Shown here in pieces: positions 10,661-20,068 of a stretch of DNA of 21,460 nt (position 1 is the first letter of the stretch; each line of letters starts with the position of its first letter). A program made the translations under genes and the position numbers. Below the pieces are notes generated by a model. The model saw nothing but the letters and a program-made list of their open reading frames with translations. It was not told where the DNA came from and did no database searches. This stretch comes from Parachlorella kessleri (taxonomy: Eukaryota > Chlorophyta > Trebouxiophyceae > Chlorellales > Chlorellaceae), in contig BBXU01000188.1 of the NCBI GenBank assembly GCA_001598975.1, positions 1 through 21,460 on the forward strand, in the 5' to 3' direction.

Positions 10661-11137
10661 ATGAAAAGGAGGGAGGCGCAGCAGCAGGGCAGAGCCCCCT
10701 CAGCAGCGCAAGGACCAGCACTGACAGCACAAAGCAGCTTAAAGCTGGTGCCAGCGCATCCAAGCCAGACTTCTGCCTTCTAAGACAGTGAGGCAGTTTT
10801 GCTGCGGACGCAACTCACTGCCCTGGCACTGACCTCCAGTAAGGGTCATGGTGCAGCCCAGCCCCTCTCCCCCAGCATCCGACCCCGCCTTTCAGGCCCC
10901 CTTACCTGTGCCACCGCCCCATACCCCACCAGTGCCTCTTTCTGGCAGGTGCACCAGCTTCAGCCACGCATGCGGACACTGCAACAGCTGAAGCTGGGGG
11001 AAGCAGCTTGGCTGCGGCTGCAGCCTCACAAGGACCGCGGGTTGGGCAGCATGCCTGATGCCACGAGCATGCAAGGCTTGGCTTCAAGGCAGGCAGCCGC
11101 GCAGCAGCAGCCAGAGCAGCCCCTGCATCAAGTGTAG
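10661..11137 (+). CDS. Hypothetical protein, weak two-exon candidate
   Basis: The first ATG after the TATA box opens a 40-codon frame (10661-10783) of Gln-, Ala- and Ser-rich sequence. If a GTGCCA donor at about 10748 is used, it joins in phase 0 to an exon that starts at 10949 after a TTTCTGGCAG acceptor and ends with TAG at 11137. That exon reads VHQLQPRMRTLQQLKLGEAA and continues to a Gln-rich end. The product would be about 90 aa, with no signal peptide, membrane segment or domain that I recognise. The Gln/Ala bias could simply reflect the local CAG-rich DNA. No TGTAA signal close downstream was identified. It may be noncoding. Confidence 0.2.
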
Positions 11138-12294
11138 CAGCAAGAAGAGGACATGCACCTCTGTGTGAGGCCTTGGGGAACTCCCAGGTCCATCACCCTG
11201 GCCCCAAGCAAGCACCGCGCGCTGTGCCTGCCGTGCACAGTCACAGTGCTGAGGATGGCCTCAGCAGAACCTGGTCAGACGGAGCCGCACTGCCCTGTAT
11301 GCTGTGGTAAGGTGGGTGTGGCTGCTTGCTGGGGTTGCCAGGCGCTTGCGCCACCGCTGCATCTTGGTCAAGTGTCAGGTAATGGAGGGTTTGCGAAGGC
11401 TCTGAAGGGTGGTGGGCGGGGTAATGCGCAGCCGGCTGATAGCCCGCTTTCAGCAGCCCAGGCTTGTAGGAATTGAGCCGCCTTTGATTCGGTAATGAGT
11501 TACTTGGTAGGCCTACCCTAGGGGTTGCTGGCTCCAGCCCCTCCCCTCATCGGGCAATGCGATAAGGTCGGCATGCAGTAGGAGCGCCCTGCAAGCACAG
11601 GGGCCTTGCAAGTACAAGGCCATATACCTGCCAGGTTTTACCTGGTGGCATGCTGGCATGGGTGCACCAGCGTGGCACCATAATGCGCAGTCCCATGTGA
11701 TACCATGCAGGTGCAGGTGCAACACCCGTAAATTCCTACTGGGTATGCTGTAAGCTGGATGTTTGAACCAAGCCATGCAGGGTGTTACTTGACACACCCC
11801 AGCCTCGCCTACAGTGCCCTTCCTTGCTGGTGGAGCGTGCTCTGACCGCATGCCTGCAAGTGGAGAGCTGGATTGGGCGAGGTGCATGCAAATATGCTTT
11901 AAATGTGCGAGCTGGGGAGATGCCTGGGTAGGAGGCAGCCCCAAGATGCCTCGGCAGGATTGTGGTAAACCTGGGCAGGATGACGTGACAGCAAAGCCGA
12001 GGGTGTCAACATTGGAACCAGGAGAGGGACACTGTCAGGGGCATGAGGCCCTAAGCATAACGTTGTGCGCATGATGCTATTGAGATGTCCACTTCTCACA
12101 TGGCAACCAGCTATGAGACTTCCACTGCCTGGGTCATTGGTACCTCTTGCCTGTAAGACGGTTTGGATTGGGGTGTCGTATACAGGCTCAGTCGGACTCA
12201 TCTGTAGGTGCATGCTGCCTAGTTACCCCTAACTGTGCATAATGGGGCTCAATCCGGAGTGTCTCACAGTCAGCATATTAGAAGAGGCATGGGG
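11138..12294. other. No supported gene
   Basis: One ATG-initiated open frame (11153-11476) contains HCPVCCGK and, 9 residues on, CWGC, a Cys spacing that hints at zinc binding. The rest has no domain, and a GTGGGT donor-like site interrupts it at about 11312. Two short hairpins lie at 11602-11645. Nothing else could be supported. Confidence 0.35.
11602..11645. repeat. Two adjacent short inverted repeats
   Basis: GGCCTTG (11602-11608) pairs with CAAGGCC (11615-11621) across a 6-base loop. CCAGGT (11631-11636) pairs with ACCTGG (11640-11645) across a 3-base loop. They lie in intergenic DNA and have no assigned role. Confidence 0.6.
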
Positions 12295-12300
12295 CACGTG
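12295..12300. promoter_or_regulatory. G-box (CACGTG)
   Basis: The palindrome CACGTG lies about 145 bases upstream of the start codon of the secreted Ala/Ser/Gly protein. G-boxes bind bZIP and bHLH factors in plants and algae. The motif is short and could be chance. Confidence 0.25.
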
Positions 12301-12367
12301 CATGCACCTGTTGAGGGCTGCTGGCTGTGTCAGCTTCTCTTGGCTTCGCCGAGTTGCCCAGACGATG

Positions 12368-12393
12368 TGCCGATTTATCTGGACAAATCGGCA
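12368..12393 (+). repeat. 9-bp perfect hairpin upstream of the secreted-protein gene
   Basis: TGCCGATTT (12368-12376) and AAATCGGCA (12385-12393) form a perfect stem across an 8-base loop, ending 49 bases before the ATG at 12443. It could be a 5' UTR hairpin or a binding site for a dimeric factor. Confidence 0.6.
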
Positions 12394-12442
12394 TCACCCA
12401 CCAAGTTGTAGCACTTTGGCCAGTCACTGTACGCCTGCAGCC

Positions 12443-14867
12443 ATGCACCGCGCTCTCATTATTGCCTGCGTGGCCTTGTGCCTTGGGTGCGCCCATGGGG
12501 AGCCTGCAGGTGAGCAAGCCATGGCTAGGCCAAGGGGCGCTGCCGAGGGTGCAAAGCCCCTTGGCTGTGCAGATAGAGGCCCTCGACACCCTACCGCCGT
12601 CCAACAAGGCTGCCTAGGCCGCAGCAGGCCTCATGCAGTCCCTAATGCAGGCCCTGTCCCACCTATTGCCCAGTGTCACTGATGTCACATCAGCTGCCTC
12701 TTGTGCAGTGAGGACCCTTCTCCAAAACACTGTGCGCGTCACTGGGGCGTCGACAGCCTGTGACTGTGAGTTCTGCATTCCCTGGCTTGCCTTTCAAGTG
12801 GAAATACACGTGCACGTGACTAGAAGGGGTCAGACAGCAGTTTGGCGGGAGTCAGCTGCGTCAACAAGCAGGCAGAGGCGCAAAGGGGGAAAACTACTTG
12901 CACAAAGGCCGTAAACAATCATGTACGCTCCGATAGTGGGAGGGAATAGGCGTCCCCGGGGTGGGCTTGCCTTTTGCAGGTTTATCTGCTCCTACGCGGC
13001 CTCCGACTATTGATGGCCTCCGCTGAGACGCTGCATTGGGCTGACAGCTCACACCAAAGGTGCATGCAGGCCCGGCGGGAGGCTGCGCTAACATCCCTGG
13101 CTGTGGTGGCAGCGGCGGTGCACCCTCTACCCCCACCACCACCCCTACCCCTACCACCACCCCCACTCCTAGTGGTGGCGGTGGCGGTGGAGGCTGCGGC
13201 GCACAGGCTTCTTCCCTGTCGTCTGCCTTCGCGTCGGGTAAGCAAGCCAGCATCAGGAAGTGTTCGAAAATGCATGGTTCTACTGTCCTACTGGTCAGTA
13301 GCTAGTAGGACAGTAGGTGAGCTGTCACAACCCCGGGCCGTCAGCAAGCAAGGCGATGCTGGCATTCTGTGAGCTGCTTACGTAGCTGAAGCGCCTGCGC
13401 CATGGCAGTATGAGCAAGGACCTGCTTTGCTTGTCATTGCATGGGCGGTTGAAAACCTTGCTGCCCATTGCCTCCTATGTGTTGCAGGCCCAGGCGCATT
13501 CGCCTCGGCAGCGGGAAGCGCATATGCCGCAGGTGGGTACGACATAGGTCAACCCAACAATGCCACTGGGCAACATCAGCTGGCAAGGTGGTCAGCAATG
13601 CCTCCCGGGAATGCCAACATCCGTCTGATAACCAAACATGAAAGCGCCATAGCATCCCTACCAACCAAAGATGGCCGCGTGAGTGCCCCCCCTCCCCCCC
13701 TACACACACACCCAGTCACCTGTGGTTGGCGTCCCTGCTGTCAACCATGATTCTGAGACACCGCAGGGTGTGGCACCGCGGTCGTCGACACCCTCGCGAC
13801 CGCCATCACCAGCGGCAAGGCCACCGCAGCTGCGGACGCAGCGGCCGCTGCGTACGCTGCCGGCACCACGAGCGTTGCTGACGCGTTTGCCAAGGTAGGC
13901 GCTGCCACCACTTCCCACCTCTTATGTGCATGACACCGTGCCGTACCTCCCTTGTGTAGCCAGGTCGCTGACAAGGGGATCTTTCAAGGCTGCAGGCTTC
14001 CGCGACCGCCCTTGGCTCCAACACCTCGGCTGTGTCCCAGGCCATTGCACGTGAGTGAACGCGCTGAACCACACCCAGGCGGAAGGAGTCATAGCCCGCT
14101 CTCTGCATTCTGATAAACTGCCCTAAACAACATTTGCACAATATCGCCCTATAAGGATGCTTATCCTTGCAGTTGCATAGCCGTGTAGGCTGACCTGGTA
14201 GCGTCTGCCTCCTGCAGGTGCCGCGGCGGCCGGGGGTGGGTTTGCGAGCGCCTACGCGAGCGCCCTGGTAAGCCGCAGCTCGCTGCTGGTCAATCTATTG
14301 GAATCCTGTCTGTGCTTGGCATTGGCCCCTTTCCGCTGACCCCTCGGAGACTGCAGTGAGCAGCTGTGGTTAGCTGCCCCCTTGATTCTAAAGCTGGCCT
14401 GCCCACCTGCTGTGATTAGCTTAGGTTTGTCCAATCTTCTTTTGCCCCACCCCCGCCATCTGAGGGGACCTCACCCCCTCCGGCTGGTGTCTTGCAGCAA
14501 CCCACTAACGCAAGGATGCCCTCCTAGCCCGTTACTTTGTCACCTGCGTGCCCTTCTAGTTTGCAGGCTAGTGCAGCCTCCAGCAACAAGACGGCGTTTT
14601 GCAAGGCTCTGGCCGATGCCACGGTGAGTCTTCAAACTTGCTCATTCCTCAGGTGCACGCCTGCTGCGCTGACGTGTAAGCTGGTCAGCACTGGCCTGAC
14701 GGACATACCACTGTGTGTCCGCGTGGTAGATCTCACCTTTGTGGCTGGACCATAATGCCTCTAAGAAAAGATTCATACTGGCCTCGTGTTGCCTGCAGGC
14801 CTCGGCCTCCGCTTCTGGAGGAGGTGCCTCAGCCTTCGCCTCAGCCAAAGCGCAGGCTGGCTGCTGA
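12443..14867 (+). CDS. Secreted Ala/Ser/Gly-rich repeat protein
   Basis: Eight exons: 12443-12509, 13070-13237, 13488-13532, 13767-13894, 13996-14050, 14218-14267, 14567-14623, 14799-14867 (stop TGA). All introns are GT-AG, phases agree, and the CDS is 639 bases (212 aa). Residues 1-18 (MHRALIIACVALCLGCAH) are a clear signal peptide, so the product enters the secretory pathway. A Gly/Cys-rich stretch (GGCANIPGCGG) follows, then a Thr-Pro linker typical of O-glycosylated or hydroxyproline-bearing algal wall proteins, then a Gly run. The remainder is Ala/Ser/Gly-rich with recurring GGGFASAYASAL-like units: exons 5+6 and exons 7+8 encode similar segments, and exon 4 a looser one. Isolated Cys residues recur and the chain ends QAGC. 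The composition resembles structural extracellular or silk-like proteins, but I do not recognise a named family. A wall or matrix role is inferred. The 560-base first intron could hide another exon. Confidence 0.75.
12807..12818. promoter_or_regulatory. Two abutting G-boxes in intron 1
   Basis: CACGTGCACGTG is two CACGTG palindromes end to end, inside the first intron of the secreted-protein gene. It could be an intronic enhancer element; function is inferred from the motif only. Confidence 0.25.
13280..13316. repeat. 13-bp perfect inverted repeat in intron 2
   Basis: CTACTGTCCTACT (13280-13292) is the exact reverse complement of AGTAGGACAGTAG (13304-13316), with an 11-base spacer. It lies in the intron between exons 2 and 3 of the secreted-protein gene, 42 bases after the donor. 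Confidence 0.85.
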
Positions 14868-15102
14868 GCCGGTGCTGAAGACATCACAGAAGCTAGCGGT
14901 TGGAGAGCATGTGGGCAGGGCTGCAGTGGAAGGCCTTACAGCCAGCGGGTACATAGAGGCGAGAGGCAACCTGAAACACTTGCCTGCACGTTTGGATAAG
15001 ACACCCCTAGTTGCCTTTAGATGCGCTGCTATTTCTTATACAGGACAAAGCTGTTGATTAAGTAGATGTGTTATAATGCAACGTTGCACTGGTCAAGTAC
15101 CC

Positions 15103-15107
15103 TGTAA
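15103..15107 (+). terminator. TGTAA poly(A) signal, secreted-protein gene
   Basis: First TGTAA after the stop at 14867, giving a 3' UTR of about 240 bases. A second TGTAA is at 15122-15126. Only about 150 bases then remain before the NAXD start codon, so the two genes are tightly packed head to tail. Confidence 0.5.
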
Positions 15108-15255
15108 TCCCCTCTGGGCTGTGTAACACGTTCTTGCACTGCCACACGGGCGTACGTAATGTTACTCACTAGGCGCCGAAACGACAAGACCTATGAACCC
15201 CAGGTATACAAGCCTCAATCTCATGCAACAAGATCACCTCAGTGCCCGCAAGAGC

Positions 15256-18200
15256 ATGCGATCAGCTCTCCTTCAGTCTGCTCTTGGCGTACCATCCCGG
15301 TGCATCCTTGGTAGGCAGCTGGCCCACACCGCGCATAGGACAGCGAATCGACTCCATTCACAGGTATAGATGACCTTCCTTGCAACAACAAGTAACCAGG
15401 CACGTGATCTAAGCAGGGCGACTTCCCTGTTGGCCCTGTTCAGGTGCTCTCCCAACCAGCTATGGCTACCAACTCGGCCCAGGCAGGCCAGCAAGACATA
15501 AAGAATGATGCGTTGTATCAAAAGATCCGAGAACTGGTCCCTCCTTTGACGGGTGGGTTGGCTGCTGTCCCTCAGCGCTGGAGCTGCGCAAGCTGAGAAT
15601 CGCGGCTAGCCTTTCACTCACCTTTTGTACCCTACTTGGCAGCTCACCCAGCCCCTACCTGACCTGTCACCTGGCTTGCCGTGTGCTGCAGGCGACAGGT
15701 ACAAGGGCCAGGCTGGCAAAGTAGCAGTGATAGGAGGCTGCCGGGAGTACACCGGAGCCCCCTACTTTGCCTCCTACTCAGCGCTCAAGGTACCCAGGCG
15801 CGCGATCTGCTCGCTCATATAAGCGCCTTGCCTTTTTCTTGGGATTCAGCTTGCAGCACTGCGTACCTTGCCTCTTAGAGCTTGCCTCAGCGCTTGTCCT
15901 CGAGGCACTAGCCGGCTTGAATGACTTCACGATGTGCCTTTATGTAGGTAGGAGCGGATCTCTCGCATGTGTTCTGCACCGAGGGAGCCGCCACAGTCAT
16001 CAAGTCCTACTCCCCCGAGCTCATCGTGCACCCCTACCTCCCAGACACCAACGATGCCTCACATGAGGTGGGTGCCGGCTCAGCGCTCGCAGCGCTGCTG
16101 TGCCTCACCCTGGCCTGGCTGGGTGCATGGTGTGCCGCGCTCGGCAGGGCGGGTCTGGTACCTTCACGCACCATCCACCTTCCCGCAAGCAGCAGCCAAT
16201 CGTGCGGGCAGTGTGTCTGTGTCCAGGCCACTTGAGCAGACATGCAAAACAGCAGTCCCTCTGCTTACGCGTCCTGTGAAGGGGTGGAGGGTAGTAGCCC
16301 ACTGCGAGCGCGCTCTCTGATATCGAGCAGGTTGGGGAGGAGGAGAAGCGGCAGTCTCAACAGCGAGCCGTGGACGCCATAGACAAGTGGTTGGACAAGT
16401 TTGATGTGGTGGTGGTGGGGCCGGGGCTGGGCCGCGACGACCTCATCCTCTCAACCGTGGCCGAGGTGCGGGGATACGGGGCACGGTTGAGCATGTGTCA
16501 AGGGCAGGGGGGCGAGGGGGAAGGGATGGGGTGGGGTGGGGGGTGGAGGTGTACTGTTGCTTGGTTTGCAGGCAGGGCTTGTCATCATGCCTGGTCCCCT
16601 GGAGGGACAGGCCAAGGAGCACTGGGCAATGTGGTGGGCCAGGTTTAATGGGTTTGTGGCATTCGCTGGGAGAAACACAGCAGAGGAGTTCAGCCAGGCT
16701 ACAGGAAGCAGCCAACCTGAGGCCAGGGGGAGGGTGCCACTGCTCTCGCTGCCTCACGCTGTGGACCTGCTGCGCAGGGCATAGGGCATAGGCCTGCTGT
16801 TCTTGACGGGGCACGCTTCGTCATGCTGTGCTGTGTTGTGCTGCCGCCCGCAGGTCATGGGCCGAGTGCGGCGCCGCAACACCCCCATGGTCATCGATGC
16901 GGATGGGCTGTGGCTCGTCAACCAGAACCCGGCTCTGGTGCAAGGTGGGTGATGGCTGCACGAGTTGGAGGGCATGTGCTTGAATCAGCACTGGGACCTA
17001 CTTATGTGCAACATGAACCCATGACATGGGAACCTCCAAGTTGCTAGAAATGCCACCATGTTGGCACTACCTTCAGTGACATACCAAAGGCCCTGTTGTC
17101 ACATTGGAGACAGGCCGCATGGCTGAGTTTGTGAGGAAGTGAACTCTGGAGGGTTACTGTGCCCTCCCCAGCACGGCGGCATGTGCCTAGCCTGCCCCCC
17201 CGGCTTGAGCTCGCCTGCAGGGTACCCCAATGCGGTGCTGACGCCCAACGCCATGGAGTTCAAGAGGCTTGCTGGCAAGCTGGGGGTGGACCCTGACAGC
17301 AAGGACGCGCTCCAGCAAGTAGCATCAAGGTTGGTGTGCTCATCGCACAGGGAGTACAAGCAGCTGTGGGTATGGATGAGGGTTCGAGAAAGGGGGTCCT
17401 CCGTGTGTGCCGGGGTTGGGTGAGGACAGGGGTGAGTTGCCTTGCAGGGACGTGTGCAGTACACTGCCACAGGTGTCACTGTGACTGCACACACCCTGCT
17501 GGCCTGCGGGAGGCGTGGGGCTGCCAGCAGAGGGCCACGGACTGAGGGCGCCAAAACCCAGCCTTCAGGCGTCCAAAAAGTTGCAGTGTCTGTCAGGGTG
17601 GCGATGTGTGCCGTGCGCTGCTAGGGAGGCTGGCCCGAGCGCGCAAGCCTACATGTAAGGGCAGCTAGCTGGCTGCCTGGTGTGGTGTGGTGCAGGATGG
17701 AGGGCCCGGTGATTGTGCGCAAGGGCTCAGCTGATGAGGTCAGCGACGGGCTTGTCACCATCAGCTGCGATGAGCAGGGGTCCCTGAGGAGGGCGGGAGG
17801 CCAGGTAGGTGCTCTTATGATCCCACATTGTTGTCCGTGATTTGATTATGCACCCGTGGGTGGGTGGTGGAAGGCCAGTGCATGCAGCACCGGTATAATT
17901 GACCGGCAAACCTTCAAAGTGGCCATGTAGGGTTATAAGCTTGCAAGTGTTGTTTGTACCAAGGCAAGGCCTGGGTGCCAGCAGGGAACTGTTGACACCT
18001 AGCTCACCAGGCTACACCCTGCACATCAGCTTGTCAAGGTGACCGGCAGCGGGCCCTCTGTTCGGCTGCAACATCAACAGAAGAATAACATACCCGAAGG
18101 ATGCATATGCCTGCAGGGGGACGTGCTGTCTGGCTGCATCTCCGTTTTTGTGGCTTGGACGGTGCGGGGAGCGGGGGTGAGCAAGGAGCAGCTGCATGGC

Positions 18201-18882
18201 GCCGGGGGCGCAAGTGCCGGCAGTGAGGCAGCAACAGGGGGTGACCGCGGGCAAAAAGAGAGTGCTGGAGCAGAGGAGGAGTCGATCCCACCCCTGCTGC
18301 TGGCGGCATATGGTGGCAGCTTGCTGACAAGGTGAGGGGGGCTTACTAATTGCAAGGGTGATAAGGGGGGAAGCTTGCTTGCAGCTGTGCAGTAGGTGCT
18401 GACATATGGTGGGACTGTGTGCATGCCGTGCAGCTTGCAGACGCGCCAGTGTAACAAGCCTCCTACTTGCAATGGGTGATGGGGACGTTGGTGAGACTGT
18501 GATCAGCCGCGGCTTCACCCCGGGGGGGTGGGGGGTGGGGGTGGGGGGGGGGGTGGGGGGGGTGCAAGGTGGTCCAAGCGGCTTCTGACAGGGCGGTGCA
18601 TGCAGCAGGGGATGCCTGGAAAGGAGCCCGGAAGTGCCACCCTTTGTTGTCCTCAGGAGCCGGGCAAAGTTGGTGCCCGTTTAGAGCGCAGGGGTGTACC
18701 AGCTGCACATGACGTGTGTCTGTGCCTGGTGCCCGTCTTGCCACTCAGACACGACCCTTTTGCATGTGCTTGGGTGCAGGCTGGCCTCCCGAGCAGCATT
18801 CCAGCGCCACGGGCGTGCTATGGGCGCTACGGATCTACTCGCAGAGCTGGGCCCAGTTGTGAGCCAGCACTTTGATCCATAG
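15256..18882 (+). CDS. NAXD: ATP/ADP-dependent NAD(P)H-hydrate dehydratase
   Basis: Ten exons: 15256-15363, 15444-15552, 15692-15789, 15948-16067, 16331-16465, 16854-16944, 17221-17329, 17696-17804, 18117-18331, 18780-18882. All introns are GT-AG, phases agree, and the CDS is 1197 bases (398 aa). The enzyme dehydrates the S-hydrate of NADH or NADPH back to the normal cofactor at the cost of ATP or ADP, a metabolite-repair reaction. Family hallmarks: [20 protein letters not shown] (77-96), [25 protein letters not shown] (171-182), [23 protein letters not shown] (227-237), PVIVRKG (261-267) and GGQGDVLSG (291-299, phosphate-binding and catalytic loop, as in animal and plant enzymes). Residues 1-36 are Arg/Ser/Ala-rich with no acidic residue, as in a mitochondrial or plastid transit peptide. 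A second in-frame Met at 43 could give a cytosolic form. Residues 314-352 are a low-complexity insertion. The partner epimerase NAXE is not in the window and is not fused. Confidence 0.93.
16502..16549 (+). repeat. G-rich tract in NAXD intron 5
   Basis: Many runs of three to six G separated by one to three bases, on the coding strand of the intron after the exon ending at 16465. The spacing allows a G-quadruplex in the RNA. Confidence 0.6.
18522..18562 (+). repeat. Long G tract in NAXD intron 9
   Basis: An almost pure G run broken by single T residues, in the intron between the exons ending at 18331 and starting at 18780. Strong G-quadruplex potential; also a place where length errors in the assembly are likely. 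Confidence 0.7.
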
Positions 18883-19287
18883 GCAAGCGGGTGTGGCTCC
18901 CGTGATTGCTGCGCTTTGCTTCCAATCTTCTTCTTGGAAGCCAGCTTGCCACTGGTTGCATGGTGCTTTCTGCGCTGAAAGACTGAGGTAGCACGTAGCT
19001 GCACCTTGTTGCCATTTAAATGAGGTGTGCTGAGACCTCCCGGTTCATCAAGACTCTATCCCGCTGAATATTCTATAGACACAGGCCGCAGCCTCGAACA
19101 CATTCGCGAGATGGGGGTATATGGAAATGAAATGCACAGAAATATAAGCGGCAAAATGCGTAGCGCACCACAAAACTCCTCCCACAATGTATCAAGCCAG
19201 CAGACACGAGTCACTTGAGTCACATGGCCGCCCAACAGAGCATTAGAATTGCAAATGGGAGGAACAGTTCTGGCTGTCAGATTTTCC

Positions 19288-19292
19288 TGTAA
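19288..19292 (+). terminator. TGTAA poly(A) signal, NAXD
   Basis: First TGTAA on the plus strand after the stop codon at 18880-18882, implying a 3' UTR of about 410 bases. Confidence 0.5.
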
Positions 19293-20068
19293 GGACAGAA
19301 GCCCATGCGCTGAAATGTGCACCAGCCCACAAAACGCTTCATGTAGGGAGGGAGCAGAGCTGGCGCACCACCGGCCAGAGCAATGTTCAGATGCGTCAGA
19401 AACAAAGAACTGCCTTTGACCAAGGCAAGTCAGGGCGCCAGAGATGGTCGAGACGTTGCACGTCACTGGTCGTGGTGGTATGACCAACACCTCACCGGCA
19501 GTCACTACATGTTGTGAGGCCCCACAGGCATGCTGGCGGCCAGCACTTGCTGCTAAGCTGACCCCACTGGGTGGCAACCCTGCCCTGAACAGCCTCCGAA
19601 CCTTCTAGAGCATGCCGGCCTCTACTGGTCACGGGCAAACTGCAGGCAGCAACATCAGGCAAGGGTGGTTACAGCAGGTTCAATCATGGCTGTCGGAGCG
19701 TCTAAAGGCCCTGTTCAAAGGGACGAGGACAGGGCTGCACAGAGGCAAAAGACAGGCAGGGGTTGACGGACCCCTAACTGGCCCACTCTATCGCGTCTGC
19801 AGGGTCCCATCAGCGCATGCTCTACAGCGAGCTTTCAGGCATACTGTTCCAAACCCCCCTTCACATGAGGCACAGCCAACACACACACCCTACCACCCGC
19901 TTGCCCAAGCATTACGCACCCAGCCCAACCCCATCGCACACCTGCACCTGCCAACCGACACAGCCTGCCCACACACCACAGCGCTGCATCAGACAACCAC
20001 ACACTCGTCACTCCCGACCCCCCTCCCTTCCCATACCCCCTCTCCTCCCCCCGCCACCCCCCTCTCAC
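19293..20068. other. Convergent intergenic region and uncertain last exon
   Basis: The plus-strand NAXD gene and the minus-strand gene at the right edge converge here. The latter's last clear exon ends at a GT donor at 20068, so a terminal exon should lie in this stretch. Candidates on the minus strand are short: one after CTGTAG at about 19820, one after CCTGCAG at about 19800, and one after a pyrimidine-rich TGTGCAG at about 19735. All reach a stop within a few codons and none can be preferred. Plus-strand 19860-20060 is rich in CACC and CCCC, which is the intron of that gene. Confidence 0.35.
19668..19672 (-). terminator. TGTAA poly(A) signal, right-edge gene
   Basis: TTACA on the plus strand. 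It is the first TGTAA on the minus strand downstream of the exon at 20069-20395 and lies just beyond all three candidate terminal exons. Confidence 0.4.

Noticed and set aside
10560..10763. Minus-strand open frame with a hydrophobic, signal-like start
   Set aside because: It begins with TTG, not ATG, has no acceptor that would supply a start, and mirrors CAG-rich DNA on the plus strand.
11153..11476. Open frame with CPVC and CWGC, zinc-finger-like
   Set aside because: Only one loose Cys cluster, no recognisable finger, and a splice-donor-like site inside; too weak to call a gene.
12894..13253. Minus-strand Pro-rich open frame
   Set aside because: It is the antisense of the Thr-Pro and Gly linker exon of the secreted-protein gene.
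17375..17395. TTCGA motif resembling a tRNA T-loop
   Set aside because: No acceptor stem or anticodon arm can be folded around it, and it sits inside a NAXD intron. No other tRNA candidate was found.
18012..18518. 168-codon minus-strand open frame
   Set aside because: It covers NAXD exon 9 on the opposite strand, and the sense strand carries the conserved GQGDVLSG motif.
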